Positions 1 through 9,512 of a stretch of DNA of 46,858 bases are shown piece after piece. A model generated the notes under the pieces. It was not told the origin of the DNA and ran no database searches. It worked only from the letters and a program-made list of their open reading frames with translations. The DNA lies in the NCBI GenBank assembly GCA_021842405.1, contig JAKBZR010000016.1:1-46858 (forward strand), read 5' to 3'. Every line of letters starts with the position of its first letter. Position 1 is the first letter of the stretch. The position numbers and the translations under genes are program-made. This DNA is from a bacterium (GTDB lineage: Bacteria > Armatimonadota > Chthonomonadetes > Chthonomonadales > JAMCWF01).

Positions 1-375
1 TCCGATCTCCTGGAGCAGGAAGGGCGTGGGATCGGCTTATTGAATAAATTCCGGGCTTACGCGCTGCAGGATAAAGGGGCCGACACGGTGGAGGCGAACC
101 AGATGCTGGGCTTCAAGCCCGATCTGCGCGACTATGGAATCGGCGCTCAAATCATGACGGATATCGGCCTGAAGCGTATCCGGTTTATGACCAATAATCC
201 GGCCAAGGTGGCGGGATTGGAAGGGTACGATTTGGAAATCGTGGAGTGGATTCCGTTGAAGGTGCCGCCCAATCCGCACAATGCCCGCTACTTGCGCACG
301 AAACGAGAGAAGCTGGGCCATATTTTCGATCCGGAAGATATAATACTGATGGAGTGTGTGGGAGAAGATGGGTGA
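1..375 (+). CDS. ribBA: GTP cyclohydrolase II / bifunctional RibBA, C-terminal part (5' truncated by window)
   Basis: Frame 1 is open from base 1: [56 protein letters not shown]..., typical of the RibA C-terminus. Confidence 0.93.
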   Translation, partial: SDLLEQEGRGIGLLNKFRAYALQDKGADTVEANQMLGFKPDLRDYGIGAQIMTDIGLKRIRFMTNNPAKVAGLEGYDLEIVEWIPLKVPPNPHNARYLRTKREKLGHIFDPEDIILMECVGEDG

Positions 376-841
376 ATACTCCGGTCGGCTAAACGCGAGC
401 GGACGCCGGTATGCGATTGTGGTGAGCCGCTTTAATAGCGTGGTGTCCGATCGTTTGCTGGCGGGCGCAAGAGATACGCTGGTTCGTCACGGCGCCGGTG
501 AGGGCGATATCGTCGTCTATCGAGTGCCGGGCGCCTGGGAATTGCCGGTGGTAGTACAACAGTTAGCCGGTAGCGGAAAAGTGGATGGTATCATCGCGTT
601 GGGATGTTTAATTCGGGGCGAGACGCCCCATTTCGATTACATTGCAGCGGAGGTGACCCGCGCGCTCGGCGAGATCGCCCGCACGACCGGCCGCCCGGTT
701 GCTTATGGGTTGCTGACCACCGACAGCATGGATCAGGCGGTTGCTCGCGCCGGCGGAAAGGCGGGCAATAAAGGCGCGGAAGCAGCAGTCGCGGTTATCG
801 AAATGGTTGACCTGCTCGCCGACCTGGCCAAGGGACTCTGA
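368..841 (+). CDS. ribH: 6,7-dimethyl-8-ribityllumazine synthase
   Basis: [27 protein letters not shown] motifs; overlaps the ribBA 3' end. Start taken as ATG 368 rather than the upstream codon. Confidence 0.95.
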   Translation: MGEYSGRLNASGRRYAIVVSRFNSVVSDRLLAGARDTLVRHGAGEGDIVVYRVPGAWELPVVVQQLAGSGKVDGIIALGCLIRGETPHFDYIAAEVTRALGEIARTTGRPVAYGLLTTDSMDQAVARAGGKAGNKGAEAAVAVIEMVDLLADLAKGL

Positions 842-867
842 GTCAAGAGATTCTGGAGAATAGCTGC

Positions 868-2025
868 ATGCGAAAAATACTACCATCGCTTCTTTTTATA
901 ATCATCGGAATCCTTATCGGTATCGGAGTGCTGCGTTGGTTGCAGAATTCGTACGGAATATTATCGGTCGGCCAAGCAAAAACGGCCTTGATTCGGATGT
1001 TGGATCATCCACCCAAGGAGCCGAATATCGGCCATAATCCGATCGTGGCGGCGGTGGCTCATATCGAGCCGGCGGTAGTCAACATTGATACGGTCGGTGA
1101 AGCTCAGGCGACCACGATGTTCTTTGGCCAGGCGGTTCCAGGACCGCTGGAGATAATGGAGGGCAAGGGATCGGGGGTGATCATCAGTCCGGACGGCTAT
1201 GTGGTTACCAATAACCATGTTATCGCCAACACCGATATCATCCGGGTCACCACACCATCAGGGCAGAAATATGACGGCAGAGTGGTAGGGACCGATCCGC
1301 AAGCCGACATTGCGCTGGTTAAAATCAACGGGAAGAATCTGCCCTATGCACAGCTTGGCGATTCCTCAAAATTGAAGGTTGGAGAGTGGGCGATCGCAAT
1401 TGGAGATCCGTTGGGAGTCGGCACCACCGTTACGGTGGGAGTGATTTCAGCCACGAACCGCCATAACTTGCGGATTGATCAAAGCCACATCCTGCGCGAT
1501 GCCATTCAGACCGATGCGGCGATCAACCGCGGCAATTCGGGTGGCGCGCTGGCCAATATCAACGGGCAATTGATCGGGATCAATACCGCCATTGTTTCGG
1601 AAGGTGGCGGCGGCAATATCGGGATCGGCTTCGCGATTCCGATCAACACGGTTCGTTCGGTGCTTCGAACCCTAATCCAAAAGAGCCGCCGACTTCCACC
1701 GTTGCCCCAGAAGCCCTTTCTAGGAATTCAGTTTTCACCGTTGGACCCAGTCATCTCACAGCAGCTCCAGATTCCACCAGGGGTAGGGGCATGGGTGCGA
1801 ATTGTACTGCCCAGCACTCCGGCCGCCGCCGCCGGCTTGGTGAACAATGATATCATATTAAAAATAGATGGAAAGACAGTGCATTCGATTAACCTCATCC
1901 GACAAGTGCTGAATAGCAAGAAGGTGGGTGATAATGTGGTATTAACGGTGTTAACCCCCGAAGGCATCCGTAAAAACATCACAGTACAGCTCGGGGCACA
2001 ACCGGCCGCGATGCAATCGCATTAA
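868..2025 (+). CDS. HtrA/DegP-type trypsin-like serine protease with PDZ domain and N-terminal membrane anchor
   Basis: GSGVIISPDGYVVTNNHVI, DIALVKI, TDAAINRGNSGGAL, then a PDZ-like C-terminus. Confidence 0.93.
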   Translation: MRKILPSLLFIIIGILIGIGVLRWLQNSYGILSVGQAKTALIRMLDHPPKEPNIGHNPIVAAVAHIEPAVVNIDTVGEAQATTMFFGQAVPGPLEIMEGKGSGVIISPDGYVVTNNHVIANTDIIRVTTPSGQKYDGRVVGTDPQADIALVKINGKNLPYAQLGDSSKLKVGEWAIAIGDPLGVGTTVTVGVISATNRHNLRIDQSHILRDAIQTDAAINRGNSGGALANINGQLIGINTAIVSEGGGGNIGIGFAIPINTVRSVLRTLIQKSRRLPPLPQKPFLGIQFSPLDPVISQQLQIPPGVGAWVRIVLPSTPAAAAGLVNNDIILKIDGKTVHSINLIRQVLNSKKVGDNVVLTVLTPEGIRKNITVQLGAQPAAMQSH

Positions 2026-2037
2026 GAGGGCCAGCCA

Positions 2038-2934
2038 TTATCCATCAAGCACCAACGGCCGGGTGGATCGCCGGCGATTTTCATACAGGGTAACCTGCCG
2101 CAAACCGTATTTCAACGCCAGATCATAGGCTCGACTGATGTCCTTAGCCAGGTCGTCCGGATGGTGCGCATCGGAGCCGAAAGTGACCTCCTCTCCCCCG
2201 CAATCCGCATAGATCGCCACGGTACGCTCACAGGGGTAGGTCACCTTCACACCCTGGCGAATACCGGCGCTGTTTATTTCGAGCGCCACATTTCGCCGGA
2301 TCATCTCGGTAAAAAGCTGCCTTAGATCATTTTCATAGGGCGATGGATCGAACCGGCCGAATTGAGGCACGCCGCGGCGATTGGCGTACTCGAGATGGCC
2401 CACGATATCAATTAAGCCGCTCTGAACGGAATAGAGCACCTCACGATAGTAGTCATGGTAGGCCGTTTCTTGAGTACGCGATTTCAGATAGCGCGGGGTC
2501 ATCAGCATCTGCCGGCAGACGTAGTGCACCGAACCGATGACGAAATCAAAAGGATGATCATTCAGGTACTCCGCGATCTTATCCTCAAACCAGACCTGAT
2601 AATCCACCTCCACGCCCGCCCGAATGATAAGCTTGCCTTTAAACTCCTTTCGAGCGAGCTGAATTTCATCTATGTACCGCTCGTAATTAAAATGCTCCAC
2701 GACGGGATCGAAAGGATCAAAATCTTTGTGCTCCGAAAAGCCGATCTCCTTCAGTCCAATTTCAACCGCCCGACGGCATTGATCCGATATTGTCGCCTTA
2801 CCGTCATGTGATTGGAAGGAGTGGATCTGGTAGTCGGTGGCATAGTAGGATGAGAGATCGCGGGAAGAATCGGCTATTTTGGATTCAGGAACGGTTGGCG
2901 GATTAGTTGTATGGACTATGCTAAATACACTCAT
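2038..2934 (-). CDS. PHP-domain phosphatase (histidinol-phosphatase HisK/HisJ-like)
   Basis: DYQIHSFQSHDGKATI, FVIGSVHYV, GHLEYANR, TFGSDAHHPDDL. Confidence 0.85.
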   Translation of the reverse strand: MSVFSIVHTTNPPTVPESKIADSSRDLSSYYATDYQIHSFQSHDGKATISDQCRRAVEIGLKEIGFSEHKDFDPFDPVVEHFNYERYIDEIQLARKEFKGKLIIRAGVEVDYQVWFEDKIAEYLNDHPFDFVIGSVHYVCRQMLMTPRYLKSRTQETAYHDYYREVLYSVQSGLIDIVGHLEYANRRGVPQFGRFDPSPYENDLRQLFTEMIRRNVALEINSAGIRQGVKVTYPCERTVAIYADCGGEEVTFGSDAHHPDDLAKDISRAYDLALKYGLRQVTLYENRRRSTRPLVLDG

Positions 2935-3064
2935 GGTGCGGTGAACCGTGTGTCGTTATTTTGTTGAAATTTAGAAGGCTGGAAATAAAATGAACTACAG
3001 AATGATACCACGAGCCCATCGGGTTTGCGAGCGGTGAGGGGTAAAGAGGCGGTTTCAAGCTTCA

Positions 3065-3568
3065 TTATGGGCCTTCAAAATCAACCGGCACATTGGTCTG
3101 GACGTTGGTAATGCGCCATTGAGTGGTGTGGAAAAGCCCAAAATAGGTTGGAATTTTGACCGGTTTAAGGGTGATGGTGATGGGGTAGTTGAAATACTCG
3201 GCCTCCATGCCGGGGGTATCTTCGCCGACCATCAGCGTAAACGTGGCGGTAGCGGAGGTCCGGCCGCCATAGAACTGCAGATTCTTCCAAGTTGCGATGA
3301 GGGGGCCGGTCTCTTGAAAATCACGGGCCAGGGTGGCTCGCAAGCGGCCCTGAGAAGCGCCTAAAATCTTGATGTGGGGCGCTAGCAGAGTAAAAATGCC
3401 ATCCAAATCTTTCCGATGGAGAGCTTCATCTCCTTGATTCAGCAATGCAGCGACCTGTATCTCGGTCAGCGGTCTGAGGGGCTGCTTTCTGGGTGCAACC
3501 ATTATGTAAACGAGATAGAGCGCAAGAATTATCGCCACTGCGATTGCAATCCATGAAGATCGGCGCAT
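3065..3568 (-). CDS. hypothetical protein with N-terminal TM anchor and a possible SnoaL/NTF2-like fold
   Basis: ORF with N-terminal hydrophobic segment and compact soluble region; no firm family. Confidence 0.6.
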   Translation of the reverse strand: MRRSSWIAIAVAIILALYLVYIMVAPRKQPLRPLTEIQVAALLNQGDEALHRKDLDGIFTLLAPHIKILGASQGRLRATLARDFQETGPLIATWKNLQFYGGRTSATATFTLMVGEDTPGMEAEYFNYPITITLKPVKIPTYFGLFHTTQWRITNVQTNVPVDFEGP

Positions 3569-3781
3569 TGCAAGTTTCCCCCATCACTATTTTAGCAAGC
3601 GATTTTACGCTTGTCAACCAGGCGGAATGAGTTTATTAACTTTTTATGGTATTATATTATTACAGTTTTGCCAAACCTTCACCTCCTCATTGACGAACGA
3701 ACTGACTCAACCGGGAAATCGGGCAGGAATCGGGGGGGCTTTTATCGAAATGAGAGGTGTTTATACCAGAGGAGGTATTCA

Positions 3782-4027
3782 ATGGCTTACGTCATCTGCG
3801 AACCATGTATCGGCGTAAAGGACAAAGCATGCGTGGCGGTCTGTCCGGTGGATTGCATTCATGAAGGCGCCGAACCTTATGACATGCTCTATATCAATCC
3901 GGATGAGTGCATTGACTGTGGTCTCTGCGAGCCAGAGTGCCCGGTCACCGCGATCTTTGCCGATAGCGATGTGCCCAATCAGTGGGAGCATTTCATTCAG
4001 GCAAACGCCGATTTCTTCCGCAAGTAG
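3782..4027 (+). CDS. ferredoxin with 4Fe-4S/3Fe-4S motifs
   Basis: MAYVICEPCIGVKDKACVAVCPVDCIHEG...CIDCGLCEPECPV; AGAGGAGG Shine-Dalgarno just upstream. The 3611 start of the ORF track is over-extended. Confidence 0.93.
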   Translation: MAYVICEPCIGVKDKACVAVCPVDCIHEGAEPYDMLYINPDECIDCGLCEPECPVTAIFADSDVPNQWEHFIQANADFFRK

Positions 4028-4033
4028 ACTTGA

Positions 4034-4059
4034 AGTGGGTTGGATATTCCCAACCCACT
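4034..4059. terminator. inverted repeat between ferredoxin and adenosyltransferase genes
   Basis: AGTGGGTTGG-ATATTC-CCAACCCACT hairpin; no clear U-tract, so it may be an mRNA stabiliser or attenuator. Confidence 0.4.
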
Positions 4060-4092
4060 CGCAGACCGCCAGCCAGAATGGAGTAAACGGCG

Positions 4093-4641
4093 GTGAAGAT
4101 CTATACACGAACTGGAGACCGTGGTGAAACGGGGTTATTCGGCGGCGCCCGAATCTCCAAAGCCGATCTCCGAGTTGAAGCCTATGGCTCGGTGGACGAA
4201 CTCAATGCCGAAATTGGTCTTGCAATCGTCGAATGCGGTGGTGATGATCCGTTTCGGCATTTCCTTCTCGAAATCCAGCGCGATCTGCTGGTTCTAGGGG
4301 CTGATCTGGCCTGCGCGGAACCCGACACCTCGAAGGTGGCGCAGCGCAGCGTCCGTATGGAGAATGAGGCCGTCAACCGCCTCGAAGCCGAGATTGATCG
4401 GTTGGAGGGAAAGCTTCCCCCACTGCGTAAATTCATCTTACCGGGAGGCGCGCCGCTTGGCGCAAGGTTGCATGTCGCTCGAACGACCTGCCGTCGGGCG
4501 GAGCGGCGTTGCGTGCAGCTTTCCCATCACCAACCGATTAACCCCATCGCAATAACCTATCTTAACCGGCTTTCCGACTTTCTCTTTGTGATGGCTCGCG
4601 CTGCCAACCAGAGCGCGGGGGTGCCCGATGTGGAGTGGTAA
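4093..4641 (+). CDS. cob(I)alamin adenosyltransferase, PduO type
   Basis: KIYTRTGDRGETGLFGGARISKADLRVEAYGSVDELNAEIG; LPGGAPLGARLHVARTTCRRAER. Confidence 0.93.
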   Translation: MKIYTRTGDRGETGLFGGARISKADLRVEAYGSVDELNAEIGLAIVECGGDDPFRHFLLEIQRDLLVLGADLACAEPDTSKVAQRSVRMENEAVNRLEAEIDRLEGKLPPLRKFILPGGAPLGARLHVARTTCRRAERRCVQLSHHQPINPIAITYLNRLSDFLFVMARAANQSAGVPDVEW

Positions 4642-5569
4642 TCCGGCCCGCCACCGCCCTTCACCTACCGTGGCTCTCATCCCGATACTTTTTGGTTTGT
4701 CAGCGGGGATGCTCTGCAATCCCTCCGTCTCGTTCGCTAAGCCTAAACCCAAACCGAAGCCGATGCGCACGGTTGACCCGGCCGCCCTTCGACTCATCCA
4801 CGAGATGGTCGGCTCGTATGAGCACCTGAAGCAGATTGATCAAACCACCACCTACAAGAAAAACACCGGAACCGGTCCGAACCCGGTGGAATCGGTGCAT
4901 TTATTATTTAATCGCCCCAACCGTTTTATGGTGGAGGCGGCACGGGGAGCGCCCGGCTCAAAAAAACCGCTGATCTATCAGTGGCTGAGTAACGGTAAGC
5001 AACTTTACTATTACGATGGGGCGCAGAACTGGTATCGGGTTTCCAAGGCACCGCGTAATCCCAAAAAGCTCGCCTTTGATAATATGACGATTGAGTTTGC
5101 CGCTATTTTAGGTCAAAAGCCCTTTAGAAACATCCGGCGTGAGGTTCAGGAACTGCAATACCTGGGACGGAGACAGATCGGGGACAATTGGTGCGATGTG
5201 GTGGTAGCGAAATTTACTTATGAAGGAATCGAGGGCGTGGCTCACTTTTTCCTGGGTGAGAAGCACCATCTGATTCGCCGGTTTGATTTTACGGCCGGCA
5301 ATACCGGCCCGGCTGAAACACCGCCCTCCGGTCAACCAGCCTTCCAAGCGGCGCCAATCATTCAGATCGCTTATGAAAATACCTATAATCTCTCACCGAA
5401 GTTTTCAAAAGGGGCGTTTGACTTCGAGCCGCCGGCGGGAGCCATGCTGGATGAGCCGATTACCCCTCTCCAGACGAAAAATCCACGCAAATGGCCCGTC
5501 TTTCATTACAAACCTCCCAAAGTGGCCAAACCCATCTCCCCCAAAAAACCGAAAGTTATCTATCCCTAA
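4628..5569 (+). CDS. exported DUF2092 / outer-membrane-lipoprotein-sorting-like protein
   Basis: Signal-like N-terminus; lolA-like beta pattern (NRPNRFMVEAARG..., YYDGAQNWYRVSKAP..., VVVAKFTYEGIEGVAHFFLGEKHHLIRRFDF). Confidence 0.7.
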   Translation: MWSGNPARHRPSPTVALIPILFGLSAGMLCNPSVSFAKPKPKPKPMRTVDPAALRLIHEMVGSYEHLKQIDQTTTYKKNTGTGPNPVESVHLLFNRPNRFMVEAARGAPGSKKPLIYQWLSNGKQLYYYDGAQNWYRVSKAPRNPKKLAFDNMTIEFAAILGQKPFRNIRREVQELQYLGRRQIGDNWCDVVVAKFTYEGIEGVAHFFLGEKHHLIRRFDFTAGNTGPAETPPSGQPAFQAAPIIQIAYENTYNLSPKFSKGAFDFEPPAGAMLDEPITPLQTKNPRKWPVFHYKPPKVAKPISPKKPKVIYP

Positions 5570-5571
5570 GA

Positions 5572-5615
5572 GGTTGTTGAAAAAGTCGCTGGGTATTACA
5601 GCATTTTTCAACATC
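5572..5615. repeat. minimal family-B palindrome
   Basis: GGTTGTTGAAAAAGTCGCTGGGTATTACAGCATTTTTCAACATCC: both ends are family-B-like and inverted. Confidence 0.6.
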
Positions 5616-5669
5616 CTTCTAAACGGATTAACGGAGCGATGCGATCCTTCATTGCTGGCTTGCGGTTAA

Positions 5670-6113
5670 CTACAGATGGCCTTCCAGTACGGCTTGGCAG
5701 ATATCAATGCGGCTGATGACACCGGTCAGCTTGCCGATATGAGTGACCGGCAATCTTTTAATTTTCTTTTCACAAAGCAGCCGAACCGCCTCGAGCGCGT
5801 CCTCCTCCTCATCAATCGAGATCGCCGGTGATGTCATCGCCTCCTTTACCGATGTTTCTTGTATATTCTTGATGCGGGATGTTATCTGATCCTGCGAGAA
5901 CTTGGCAATGCCGGCATCGGTACCGCTGCCGCAGATAGGAAGTAATCTCACGATCACGTCATGCTCGGTAACCACCCCGACGAGACGCCGGTCTTCATCC
6001 ACCACGGGCAAGCCGCTCACCTGGTAGAGGTCCATCTTATCCACCGCATCCCGCAGGGTATCTTCCAAGGTCACATAGATTACGTGAGTTTTCATCAACT
6101 CGCTGACTTTCAT
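5670..6113 (-). CDS. CBS-domain pair protein
   Basis: MKVSELMKTHVIYVTLEDTLRDAVDKM...GLPVVDEDRRLVGVVTEHDV..., second CBS SVKEAMTSPAISIDEEEDALEAVRLL; start moved to ATG 6113 (GGAGGA upstream). Confidence 0.9.
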   Translation of the reverse strand: MKVSELMKTHVIYVTLEDTLRDAVDKMDLYQVSGLPVVDEDRRLVGVVTEHDVIVRLLPICGSGTDAGIAKFSQDQITSRIKNIQETSVKEAMTSPAISIDEEEDALEAVRLLCEKKIKRLPVTHIGKLTGVISRIDICQAVLEGHL

Positions 6114-6138
6114 GCATTCCTCCGCCGTACTGATTCTA

Positions 6139-8259
6139 TTACGATCGTATTTTACCACGTGAAACGCCCACTAGGAAGCTTAAGACCATCAATCCTACCG
6201 CTGATAGGTAAATACCCAGCCGGTAGGAAATCGGTGAATATCGAAACTCTATGGTATGGTCTCCTGATCTGAGCGCTAAGCCGCAAAAAGCGTGGTCGGC
6301 ACGCTCAATTTGTGTGGCTTTGCCATCCACTCGAACGGTCCAACCGGGATAGTCGGCGTTCAGCCAGACCAAGTACCCAGGATGGCGGCCGCAGTTCACT
6401 CGGTAGGTCTCTTCGGTTGCGCTTCGCGAAACCAAGGTGGCGCTGGTCGGCTTGGACCTCTTAGGGTTGAATACGGTCCACGGCAGTGATCCGGCCAAGC
6501 CGGCCGCCCCTGAAACGATGGCAACACGACCCGGGTTGAAGCGAACGCTCATCATTGCCGAGAGGGAGCGTAGCGAACCGTCCACTCGGCGCGTCCTTCG
6601 TACGATAAACGCCTTGGGAAGCGGCTTGGTAATTCGAAATACGGTCACGCCGTCGTTCCCAGCCGGAATGAGATCGGGGTGGGCGAATCGCCGTTCGTCG
6701 GGCAGTAACAAGTAGGCGGCGTTGACCAATCGGAGCAAGAGCGGTAACCCAACCGATTGCCGTTCCAAGCTTTGGCGGATTTGACCATCAATATCGGTGC
6801 TTGCCCAGATGGGAACCGGTTCGTAGCCGGATGCGTTTTCCAGCCCGTATTTCATGGTGAGGTTGGGCACGAGCGTATCTTCCAGCGCATGGACATAGGC
6901 GGGAGTTTGTGGGCCGTAATCGCTGTAATTGATGAACCGATCCCATATCGTCTTGTGCTCACAACTGTAGACACGATATCCTTTCAGGTCGGTCAGTCGG
7001 TTCAGCGCAGCAGGGCGAAATCTCAGCGCCTGTACGTCAACTGCAGGCTGCAGATTGCTGGAAAATAGTATCAGCTCCAGCGCGGCACCGGCAACCAGCG
7101 CCCGCTCCAACCACCGATTGGAGAACCGTTTCCTGAAATGGTGTAAGCCGATCGCGCTGAGTACGGCCAGCGAAAAGGTAGTCACCAGCGTGAAACGCAC
7201 CGGGTCATGAAAGCTGGCCATTCCGGGGACGAGCCAGTACAGTAGGGCGTACAGCTCACCCCACCACCCCATTGCTAACCAGGTGGCGATGAAAGCGGCG
7301 GCGGCCCAGAACCGTCCTTCCGGCGCCGATCGCCAGTGAAATGCCTGCCATAAGGCTAGACCTAAACCGATCCAGCCGATATAGACGCAAGGCTCCCAGA
7401 AGTTTCCGGCTCCCCAGTAGCTGCCGTTGACTGGATTCCCAAAGAAGAAGGGGAAGATAAAGTTGATCAACTGCGATGGCAGCAGGGTAAAGCGATTCGC
7501 TTGTGACCAGGTGATATGCTCCCGCGTGCTGGCTGCAAACAACTGGAGCAGCGGCATTAAGTAGGCACCGGCCGCCAACATCCCCAGCGCCAACGCGAGG
7601 CCAATAGTTCGGATGACCGGCCACACGGGGTGCCGGAGTCGTTTTTTTCGTAAGATTTCGAAGACCGAGTAGACGAAGGCCAGCAAGAACGAAATGGCGG
7701 TGACCTGCGGGTGAGCGGCCATGACGCTCAATGCCACCGCGCCGGCCAAGAAGACGGTCTCCGTGATGATGGGGCGCTGCACAATGCGGCGAACTCCGAT
7801 AAGCAGGGCGGGCAGAAAGGCGGCCGCTTGCACCATAGGCGGAAACTGAAAGCGGGCGGCCAGGTAACCGCTTCCGGAATAGATCATGGCGCCCAATAGA
7901 GCCTCTAAACGAGAAAGGCGGCAACCGCGCAGGAACGCAAACGTGAAGGCGCCAGCTAGAAAGAGGTGCAGAGCAATATTCCAAACAATGAATCGCGAGG
8001 GGCTGAGCCAGGCTAAAAGTAAAGTGGTTGGATAAACGACGCTCTCTTGCGGATTACCGACGAACGGCTGGCCGTATAAGATATAGGGGTTCCAAAGTAA
8101 GATCCGGCCAGCCAACAGCGAGCGGTGCAGAATCTCTTCAGTCGGTAGAAAGTAGAGCGAAATGTCACCCCAGTATAGGCAGTTGCCCAGTAAGGTGAAG
8201 CGATAGGTGATGCCCAGCACAAAAAGCGCCAGCAGTAGGTACATGGGAGTTTCACGCAA
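6139..8259 (-). CDS. large polytopic membrane protein, YfhO-like / GT-C glycosyltransferase-like
   Basis: Many TM segments, YFLPTEEIL..GRILLWNPYILYGQPFVGNPQ, and a C-terminal extracytoplasmic domain (NADYPGWTVRVDGK..). Confidence 0.75.
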   Translation of the reverse strand: MRETPMYLLLALFVLGITYRFTLLGNCLYWGDISLYFLPTEEILHRSLLAGRILLWNPYILYGQPFVGNPQESVVYPTTLLLAWLSPSRFIVWNIALHLFLAGAFTFAFLRGCRLSRLEALLGAMIYSGSGYLAARFQFPPMVQAAAFLPALLIGVRRIVQRPIITETVFLAGAVALSVMAAHPQVTAISFLLAFVYSVFEILRKKRLRHPVWPVIRTIGLALALGMLAAGAYLMPLLQLFAASTREHITWSQANRFTLLPSQLINFIFPFFFGNPVNGSYWGAGNFWEPCVYIGWIGLGLALWQAFHWRSAPEGRFWAAAAFIATWLAMGWWGELYALLYWLVPGMASFHDPVRFTLVTTFSLAVLSAIGLHHFRKRFSNRWLERALVAGAALELILFSSNLQPAVDVQALRFRPAALNRLTDLKGYRVYSCEHKTIWDRFINYSDYGPQTPAYVHALEDTLVPNLTMKYGLENASGYEPVPIWASTDIDGQIRQSLERQSVGLPLLLRLVNAAYLLLPDERRFAHPDLIPAGNDGVTVFRITKPLPKAFIVRRTRRVDGSLRSLSAMMSVRFNPGRVAIVSGAAGLAGSLPWTVFNPKRSKPTSATLVSRSATEETYRVNCGRHPGYLVWLNADYPGWTVRVDGKATQIERADHAFCGLALRSGDHTIEFRYSPISYRLGIYLSAVGLMVLSFLVGVSRGKIRS

Positions 8260-8647
8260 TAGGTAGCTCGCTGCCCGCTTCTGCTTGCGGCCGGTTGTGA
8301 TTTGAGTAGTAATAATTTCGATTTTACGCTCCGCTGAATCCGGAAGCCATCAATAATTTTGAAAAATAGCGGCCAATTACGGTTGGCATATTGAGTTTTA
8401 ATGGTGACTGCGTCACAATGATTCAGATAAACAACTTTGATAAAGGATTTTGCAATGGTGGATGGATTTCCACCGTATATGACAGGACTTAAGCATCGCT
8501 TCTTGAGAATGCTGAAGCCGTTATAGCACGCCGCTGAATGGGGTGTCAACTGTTTTACGAAACAGCGAGAGCCGGGCAGAAACCGTCAATCGTATGGGCT
8601 TATCGGTATTGAGAAATCCAGCCCGCTCGCGAGAAAGGAGCAAAGCG

Positions 8648-9433
8648 GTGAACCTCGTCGCGATAATTGGTGGTACCGGGCTTGACAACTACTCACCGAA
8701 TCCAACCCCGGAGTACCGCATTGTTCAAACGCGCTATGGTGAGGCGCAGTACGTGGAATTGGAATCGCACTCCGGTGAGAAAGTCCTATTCCTCCCGAGG
8801 CACGGTCCGGACCATCGGCACGTGCCACATAGAATTAACTATCGAGCTAATATGATGGCGCTGGCTGAGATGGGGGTCACCGCGGTCTATGCGACTAACG
8901 CGGTCGGCTCACTGCGCCCGGAGCTTCAGCCGGGTGACATGGTGGTGCTCGACGATTTCATTGATATGACCCGGCGGTGGCCGTCCACGATTTTTGAAGA
9001 CGAGGAGGTCGCGCCTGAACATGTACACTCTGATTTCTCGGTACCGTACTGCCCCGTTTTACGGGACTGCCTGATACACGCCGCGCGGGCGCGCGGTTGC
9101 CCGACCCGCCCTCAGGGCACCTACCTATGCACCGATGGGCCGCGTTATGAAACCCCGGCCGAGGTGAAAATGTTCGGTAAGCTGGGAGCGGACGTGGTGG
9201 GGATGACCGGTGTGCCGGAGGTTGTCTTTGCGCGCGAATTGGGATTGTGTTACGCGGGGCTGGCCATCGTTACCAACCTCGGCGCCGGCTTGAAACCCAC
9301 GCCGGTTGCCCACAGCAATGTGAAAAAGGTGATGGTAGCGCGGATGCCGCTGATTATGGCGGTTTTAATGGATGCGGCCGACTCCACTCCAACTGACCGA
9401 TCTTGCCAGTGTGGAGTGGGCAAAACAAAATAG
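8648..9433 (+). CDS. mtnP: S-methyl-5'-thioadenosine phosphorylase (MTAP family)
   Basis: VAIIGGTGLDNY, LPRHGPDHRHVPHRINYRANMMAL, GPRYETPAEVKMFGKLGADVVGMTGVPEVVFARELGLCYAGLAIVTN; GTG start after GAAAGGAG. Confidence 0.92.
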   Translation: MNLVAIIGGTGLDNYSPNPTPEYRIVQTRYGEAQYVELESHSGEKVLFLPRHGPDHRHVPHRINYRANMMALAEMGVTAVYATNAVGSLRPELQPGDMVVLDDFIDMTRRWPSTIFEDEEVAPEHVHSDFSVPYCPVLRDCLIHAARARGCPTRPQGTYLCTDGPRYETPAEVKMFGKLGADVVGMTGVPEVVFARELGLCYAGLAIVTNLGAGLKPTPVAHSNVKKVMVARMPLIMAVLMDAADSTPTDRSCQCGVGKTK

Positions 9434-9480
9434 GAGGTTTCTGAAAAAGTCGCCGGAGCCCGCCGTTTCGTCATTCCCGC
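9434..9480. repeat. family-B repeat end followed by a CCTGTCTGC/GCAGGCAGG palindrome (9481-9510)
   Basis: GGTTTCTGAAAAAGTCGCCGGAGCCCGCCGTTTCGTCATTCCCGC, near-identical to the reverse complement of 45682-45727. Confidence 0.65.
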
Positions 9481-9512
9481 CTGCCCCTGTCTGCTGCAGG
9501 CAGGGGCAGGGG

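Noticed and set aside
8013-8549. 178-aa minus ORF overlapping the YfhO-like gene start
   Set aside because: Out of frame with the long membrane ORF; low-complexity unconvincing translation.
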